From Fistularia commersonii (lineage: Eukaryota > Chordata > Actinopteri > Syngnathiformes > Fistulariidae): a DNA stretch of 64,000 nucleotides. How positions within the stretch are numbered: position 1 is the first letter of the stretch; each line of letters opens with the position of its first letter. The stretch covers positions 11,856,501-11,920,500 of the forward strand of contig JBBMNZ010000018.1 of the NCBI GenBank assembly GCA_037954325.1, read 5' to 3'. A model generated the notes under the pieces. The model was not told the origin of the DNA. It searched no databases and saw only the letters and a list, made by a program, of their open reading frames with translations. A program made the translations under genes and the position numbers. Positions 56,809 to 64,000 of the stretch are shown here, piece after piece.

Positions 56809-59800
56809 GGTCATTGGTAGGCTGACCCAAGGCTTTTTGAATAGATTCAGTGTTTGGTGTGATGGAGGAACTACCTCCTTTTTCTCTCCAACTTTTATGC
56901 TTTGTGTTTCAAAGTGAAAGTCTGAGCTATGATGCTGTTAATTCACAACATTTTCCCTGTGATGGGATGAAGGGTACTTTCAATTTTGTACTTTTTTTTT
57001 TTTTTTTTTTTTTTTGCAGCTGTAATTTCCACTGGAAAAGGCTTAAAGTGTGTCAGTGCTACCATTTGGACGTGTCCAAACGGTCAAAAGGGGAATAAGT
57101 GTGTTTTTCAGTTTAAAAATAAGTTTCAAGGGGTTGATGTATTTTCAGTTTTTAGAAAGTTAAAATAGATTTTGAGTGTCAACTGGGTGGTTGTTGGGCT
57201 TCTCCCTCAAGGCTCTATGTAATGCAGGGCTGCCTTGGCTCCTCAATATTGCATGGGTGTTTGGTTCGGAGTTCTTAAAAGGGGGACAATCACGGGTTCA
57301 CTCTGCCAAACCTCCACTAAAAGGTCCATGAGAGAATACTCCTTTCTCCGTCTGAGAAAAGCGAAATGGTTCTTTACCGTTGCAGCCCTCCTGGAGATAA
57401 TCTGTTGGAATAACGTCTACCGATTTAATTTTGTCAGTTAGGGCCGGCCTGTCGATTATTCATTCATGATTGAATTAAATAAAGGTTATTGATACTGCGA
57501 GCTAATTGTTCCCAGAAAAAAAAAAAATCTTTTTACCTTTTGGATTTGAACGAAAAGTGTTTGCAGTAGAGGAACTATTATTTGTTCGCTGTCAACTTTG
57601 ATTGATCAATATGGAAGTCCTGGGGTTTCATTTTCTAGTCGGACGCCCTTGGAAAAGTTGATGGACTGACGTCTCCATCCAAATATATTTTTAACAACCA
57701 AAGAATTTATCCTGACTTTATGACCGATAAGCCCAAATATGTATCAAAATATATGCAATTGAAATCACTGGCCGTATCCTTCAAGTAAAAGTGTAGTTTT
57801 GCCCTCATTGCACCCTGAATTAGTTCTAAGAATTGTTGGTGACATTTAATTTGAGTTTTTCCTCGATAGCGCACACTTTATAGATCGATACGGCTAAAAA
57901 GGTAACTTTTTGTAGGTAAACCAGGGTTCACATAGTGAGATTCGTAAGAAAAAAAAAAGAAATACTTTTTTTTTTTTTTAATTCATGAGGAAAAACTATC
58001 TTTTAGATTAAACTAAGTGTTTCTTTTTCCTGCAGATGATCTCATGGCATTAAGAATGACTCTGCTCGGGGACTGCAGCTGCTTTTTGAGAAAGAATAAA
58101 AGTAGTTTTTGAGAAGAACACATTTAGGATAAGTGAGTTCTTTAAAAATGGAAATTGCATTTTAATCAAACTAACCTTCCTCATGATGCTTTTCCAATTG
58201 CTAAATGTGTTTGCATGCACACTTCTCCTGAATAAGTTGATTTCTGCACAAAATAGATGAGGGAAGTAGTTTTTATGACAGGCAAAATGTATCAAATACC
58301 CATTCTCAATCACAAATACTTTTAGATTCAAGAGAAAACTCTTGCCTTAAAAGGTGTCCAGGGAAAACATGTTTACAAACAAAGCTTTTAGCAAAGTGTG
58401 TGTGTGTGTCTGCTTAAACTGCATGTGCGCATTTTTATAATCAGGGCAGTTTTAATTTCCTGAGGCCAAAGCACGGAAATACCATCGCTGAAGCTTTTTA
58501 AGTCGATGCAAGTATTAAGTCATGGGATTTTACTTGAACTTAAATCTATTTGAATACATTTGCCGGCACAAAAAGATTAAATGATATGGATGGAATTGTA
58601 CTGCTGATTTAAACAAAAGATTAATTTGGTTTCACTTGTACTATGCAATTGTAGGCAGTCGCACTAGTTAAAATATCACATTAAGGTTTTGCAAACAAAT
58701 AATGCAGGTCTTAATTTACATATGGGTGAGTAAAGACGCTGCTTTGGACACTGTCTAATGCCATGCTTAAATGCACGTGCTTCGAGCGGTCCATTTAACC
58801 AAATCATTCATGTCTTGTGTGACTATACCAGTTCTAAACAGGGAAAAAGTCACGTTTTACTGTTTATAGGCTCATAAGATTCTATCCATGCTCCACGTTG
58901 GGTACTAATGTTCTCTTTCATTTTTATCCGTTAGGAAACTCACTCGGTGAATGCATTAACCAACTTGACAACTTTTTTTTTTTCCCCCCATGTCTATGAT
59001 CTGAAAGGATTTTTTTTTTTTCTTGACAAAAACAAGTAGAACAAATATTCAAATATTAAGCATTTCAAAAAATAAATCCAGTCAATCCTTGTAAAAGCAC
59101 ACAGAAGAATGCAATCATGAATTAGGTCTTCTGGCCAGATTTCCACCGATATTATAGAAAAGTGTTGGAAATAAAGGTGATAATAATAATAAAGGTGAGC
59201 GTCAGTGAGAAAGCACAAGGCTTGGTAGACAGGGTTTCTTAGAGGTCGGTCTGATTGCGAACATCCCTTCAGAATCCGCAGTGGGGGTCGATGGAAGACT
59301 TAGTGTCTGGAAACAGGAGCGAGCAGCTGGGGTGAAGTGAGTTTCTAGAGAAACGCTTGATCGGTGTCAGTGAGGTCGTCAGAGGTCAAGGTTTTCATTC
59401 CTGTTGTGATCAGAGAAAATAAATGGTCAGTACATTAATACAGTAGCGAATCACGAATGTTGGGGTTTATGATGATGCTTGTTGCTGTGTGATTTTTTTT
59501 TTTTTTTTTTTTTTTTGGCATTGCTGGGGAATTTTGGGGTGCAGGGATTTCTGTTTTTTTGTTTTTTTTTTAACCAGGAATTGAGCGGGAACAATTATTT
59601 GTGTGGCGTGGTCGAGGCCAACTACAGCCATTGCTTATTAATCGGACGTTTTACCGTCAACCAGGTGTTTTCCCTGACTAAAAAGCTACAATATAAAAAA
59701 AAATGCTTCATGGAATTGACTGATTTCTGTTCATACTCTCGTCGATCTAATTTCATCTATATTTAATGCCATGATCTGACTATGCAGTTTTCGATCCTCT

Positions 59801-61325
59801 CCGTTGGGTTGGTTGCTTGAAGAGCTGAAGTGCATGGATGTATGGGAAGAAATATTTTTAAAGAATACAAAATTATCGTCGTCCTGGTGACATAGAAGGT
59901 GCCAGCCGCACATGAAATTTAATACTGGAGGGCAATCATCAAACTCAAACTGAGGAAGAGCAGACTTCCTCATAATCAGAAACACTGCGCACCGCAAACA
60001 ACCCATCAGGATGTGATAATGAAATAAAAACATTTTATTCTGACAAATGTGACATCTAATTTTTTTTAATTTTCACAGCGGAGCCCATTCCCCCATGCTT
60101 TAGGACAAATTATTTCTAAGGCAGAAAGGTACTGGTCCTGTTATTGAATTGAAAATATAGTTGGGTCTTGGGGGAAATATATCACAATCCTGATTCATGG
60201 AAAATATAAGATTATCTTCTGTTCCATGCTCTTGCTGAGTAGTTTTGCCTCCCCGGCTGCAGCACTGACCTGCGTTCACTCAAAATTCTCTCAGCAGACA
60301 AGCAACACACATTTGTAACCTCATTAAATCAATATCCAAACTGCTAAAATTAATATCCACACCTCCTGATTTAGAAACCCAGTCACAGGACACCCTTGTA
60401 TCTCCACCTGTTTGGAACCCTGTATTGCTCCACCTTTAACTTTTATAGATGTTGTAAGACCAGCTAGATAAATTATTGATGGTCTTGTGAATTATTTGAT
60501 GAGCTATGATGCACAGGAGATATTTCTGCACGTCACACATCGTTCTTCTCCAAGTTGATGGGGGGGAATCGATTTAGATGAGATTCAACTTTACATCTAC
60601 ACATGTAACGAAATGCTGTTAGCATCTAATTGGATGTGCAAAAAGCAGAAGTGCATTTGTGCAGAATGTGCAGTATTTACTGATAAATGCAGTATTTGCC
60701 AAATAAATGTAATTTTTATTTTTTTTACAGCCAGTTTAGAGGTGGATAAGATATGAGCAGAATGTGTACAGCTAGTACAAGTATGGTGGATAATTATGTG
60801 CAGATTGTGTACAAATAGGTTGTGATTAGCATGGTTTACAGATAGCAATTTTTACAGATGGAGCTATAAATGTACAGATGTGTTACTGAACTCTACAGAA
60901 TGGATAATATAGAGATGTTATATGAACACTTATACAGAATCTTATAGAAAATACAAGTAGTGTAAACAGATAAGCAGCTGCCAGATGCTATTGAAGAGAA
61001 TACGTTATTATCAGTTATACAGCTATGAGAAATGCAGATCTGAGAGGAGTGCAGTGAACAGGTGCTGGTTTAAAGAATCTCTGGGTGTTGTATGGCTGAT
61101 GGCCAGCTTGCATTTCTTGGATTTTGTCACAATGGTAATTTCTAGTGCTGTATCCTGCATTCTTAATACACCTGTGTTATTCGACTATCTCGACGATGGC
61201 AGTGAAATTTGATTTTATGGTGATGTGCTGGTTAGCTCTAACACAAGAAGGTATGAGGTTCGGGCGCCACTTGGAGCCATCCGTACGAAATTTGAATGTT
61301 GTCCACAGTTAGGTTAACTCAAGAC
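56808..61325 (+). other. Intergenic, no gene seen
   Basis: AT-rich with poly-T and (TG)n runs. A LINE-like tail with repeated tgcagaatgtgcag and gtacagatg words lies near 60640-60990. No supportable gene. Confidence 0.45.
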
Positions 61326-62028
61326 CAGTGTTTCCCAACCACTGTGCCGTGGCACATTAGTGTGCCGGGAGAGAAAAATGTCCACTTTCACCTGTTTGGT
61401 CCGAAAATTATTTATCCAGCGCAAATAATGTGTCTTCCTATGTTTATGTGGGCAGCGCGCCCATTCGATGGCAACGGGTAGTGAATTAACCTGTGCATCT
61501 GTGTATCAGAGTGATTAGTGACGCTTTGCCTGATACATTTTTAAAATAAAAAGTACTAGTATCTGCATAAACAAACGGGCAGCATTGTTGAAAACGACTA
61601 AGACGAGTGAGAAAGCAGTGAAAGCTTGCTACAAAGTCGCTGAACTCATCTCTAAATCCAAAAAGCCACTCATAGTAGCAAAACATTAATTCTACCTGCC
61701 GGCAAAATCATTGTAGAAGAAATGCTCGGCTCTGGCGTTGAGAAAAAAATTAGCCAGAGTTATCTCGAATAATACCATTTCCAAACATATTGATGACATG
61801 TCTTCAGACATTGCAAAAAACATTGTGTTCTGGAAAAGTTGCATATCAGTGGGAAATTTGCATTGCAACTTGATGAATCTACAGATATTAGATTTTACAC
61901 CAACTCAATTGAGACTAAATTTCATTCTAATTGTTAAATGTTTTTGACGTATTTATTTGGTTGTGTGCCGTATGATTTTCCTAATGTAAAATATGTGCCG
62001 TGGCTCAAAAAAGTCTGGGGAAACACTA
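61326..62028. mobile_element. hAT-like element with transposase relic
   Basis: Ends cagtgtttcccaacc and ggggaaacacta, flanked by 8-bp near-identical duplications ctcaagac (61318-61325) and ctctagac (62029-62036). The interior 61590-61960 reads, in broken frame, S-E-K-A-V-K-A-C-Y-K-V-A-E-L-I, then S-N-N-T-I-S-K-H-I-D-D-M-S-S-D-I, words typical of ZBED-type hAT transposases. Confidence 0.8.
61590..61960 (+). pseudogene. Relic of a ZBED-like hAT transposase
   Basis: Stop codons and frame shifts break the reading, but ISNNTISKHIDDMSSDIAKN followed by H-C-N-L-M-N-L-Q matches the pattern of active family members. Internal to the element at 61326-62028. Confidence 0.7.
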
Positions 62029-62036
62029 CTCTAGAC

Positions 62037-64000
62037 TGTCTGTGTGAGCATGGATGGATGTCTACTGGTGGCTCTGTGGTCAACTGGAAAGTGGTGCAGG
62101 CAGTTGGTGGCCCACCTTTAAGCTCAGAATAAGCTGTGATTAACCACAGCCCTCGTGTGCTGAATATAGGGTATAAATGATTAAATTCCATGCACCGCTG
62201 ATGCGGAAAACTTCAAATTATTTGCGGCCTTGTAAAAATTGAGCCACGGTTGGCAAGGAGCGGAGCAACCGGAGAACCGCCACAAGAACCTGGAGTGCAT
62301 TCAGCCCTGACTCCTTCGGAATTCGCCTGCGAGCACTTGTTCTTCATTTGCTTGGGTTTCACTATTGGGCAAAAATGTTGAAGCGGCATGATATAATAAC
62401 CCAATGTTTTCATTTTTAGTTTTATTTGAAGTCCCTCTTGTGGGCTTCAATCCTCCACCTTGTCAAATAAAGATGTTCATATTGACACTTTGCGATGCAC
62501 AAATCCGCTCCTAAGAGTGCCTAAGTGAGCATCACCTCCATGATAATCCTGCGAGATTCCAAAAGAGCCTTTCAAAAACTTGAGGCTGCTTTCCACTGAA
62601 TGACTGCTTGGTAGTCGTCTTAGAATGCATGACTACCAAGGCATACATAGAACTCTTTTGTGCCTTTACGAAAGCTCCAGGGGCTACAAGCAAGCAGTTC
62701 CTCGCCCTGAAAGGTGAGGTCATTTCCCACAATACAGCAGGAGTCCGAAGTGGCACATTTTAAGAAGAAATTAAAGCTTCATCGCCCAGCGCAGCAGGAA
62801 CAATAGGCGTGCAGCCGCAGGGACCCATCTGTACCAACGCCGCAAATCAAAATGGTACATCATCTTCATTGCACTCCACTTTATCCCCATTTATAAATAG
62901 GGATAAATCCAAGGAGACGTTTGCTATTCATTTTCAAACGTTATTGAACTGTTTTGGGGTTTTGTTCAATTTCAGATTTATTCCCTTTATCCGTGACAAG
63001 CCTGGAGATGCATACAAATGTGGGGACAGTATAGGACAGTATAGCCCTTTTGGTCTCTGTTGCACTTCTAAATGTACAAGTTCAATTCTTATTTAATTCA
63101 CTCCTCCTGTCGGTACGTCGTGAAGCAAGGGCCCCATATCATACTTCTATTACTTAGTAAAAAAAAAAACAGTTGCAGAAAACTGTATAACTGTATAAAA
63201 ATGCAAAGCTAATCTTTTTTGTTCTGAACAAGCCTAAATGAGATACAAAATTTGGGGTGAAGCAATAGCTGCAAATCTGCAGACATATTCAGAGCTTTAA
63301 CAGAACATTTTCATTTGAAAATGAAGACTTGTGGCATTTTAATAATATCGTAATGATTCTTTCTCGCTTTAATGAATTTGCATCCAAAGTTATAACTTTT
63401 AAAATTCCTTTCACCTTCATTTGTTTGGAAACTGTGGAAATACTTTGAGCAATAGCAATATATTAGACACAACGGTAGCTGTACGTCTAAGGGGTACTTG
63501 TGCACTTTGGTCTTACAATGCTGACATTGCTGTCCGGAGAAAATTGCTCATTTGGTTGGCAGTGATTTCATCCAAATCAAATTTTTAATTACCTTATCTA
63601 GATCTTGACTTGCATCCGGGCAGCAGCAGAACTCCCCATGGTGACATTTCCCATTCAACACAGAAAATCCTGGGTTTACCTCTCCTATTACCTATTTATC
63701 AACTTCAAATATATCGCACAGGTTGTGAAATACTATAATCTTAGGATAAGGGAAATATAAACCGATAAATGTCAGCCCCTCCCAACCAACAGTCCTATTT
63801 TGTGGGTCTGATTTAAGGGGCACTGAAATTAATTCCTACACTAAAATAATTCCTGCAGCTCTTTAATCACATAGCAGACCAGATAAGACAAGGTAATCAT
63901 CACCTTGTGGATAATGGTATGTCACTTGTTACTCTTGATATTCAATTATCTATTTTATACAACCATAGAGAGGAAGAAATTGTTAGATCTTTATCCATTT
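62037..64000 (+). other. Intergenic, no gene seen
   Basis: A small stem-loop lies at 62607-62640 (see findings). Otherwise AT-rich without exon or transposon signal. Confidence 0.45.

Noticed and set aside
56611..56917. Open frames of Val-Cys or Thr-His repeats
   Set aside because: They are translations of the (GT)n microsatellite.
59479..59766. Open frame with L-S-G-N-N-Y-L-C-G-V-V-E-A-N-Y-S-H-C
   Set aside because: It has a donor-like end but no acceptor partner or homologue that I recognise; too little to call.
1..64000. CRISPR arrays, operons or tRNA genes
   Set aside because: The regular short repeats are microsatellites and the tRNA-like words belong to SINE fragments; no clover-leaf with intact boxes was seen.

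Overview
The window looks like genomic DNA of a ray-finned (teleost) fish. It has short GT-AG introns, many microsatellites, hAT-like and other non-autonomous DNA transposons with clean target-site duplications, scraps of fish-type LINEs and SINEs, and an orthologue of a vertebrate voltage-gated sodium channel beta subunit. Both recognisable genes are on the + strand. No bacterial, organellar or CRISPR features are visible.

Region 1 (1-28206) is one very large multi-exon gene whose 5' end lies before the window. I could chain 52-53 exons with consistent splice phases, giving about 2,700 residues. The order is: an ectodomain of about 1,750 residues built from roughly 55-60 small cysteine modules of the form C-P-x-G-[HYF]-[YF]-C (GCC2/GCC3 or ephrin-receptor-like type); a short Cys-rich linker; a membrane-proximal domain that resembles a cupredoxin fold but lacks the copper-binding Cys and is preceded by an R-K-R-R convertase-type site; one transmembrane helix (exon 39, 20202-20364); and a cytoplasmic tail of about 620 residues with helical and coiled-coil-like segments, ending at a TGA at 28204-28206. 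I do not recognise a named vertebrate gene. It is the best candidate here for something undescribed.

Region 2 (28207-39942) is intergenic and repeat-rich. It holds a perfect-TSD hAT element, a near-perfect 41-bp palindrome, AT and TG microsatellites, a LINE-like tail and a doubtful pair of orphan exons near 37 kb.

Region 3 (39943-46307) is a complete five-exon scn3b gene, the sodium channel beta-3 subunit, 220 residues. It has a signal peptide, a V-type Ig domain, one transmembrane helix and a short tail. An NRF1-like palindrome lies about 550 bp upstream of its ATG.

Region 4 (46308-64000) shows no supportable gene. It contains degraded hAT, SINE and LINE fragments, an 80-bp direct repeat pair, a long (GT)n tract and a hAT element carrying a broken transposase relic. 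The two genes are neighbours on the same strand, but nothing in the sequence shows that they work together.
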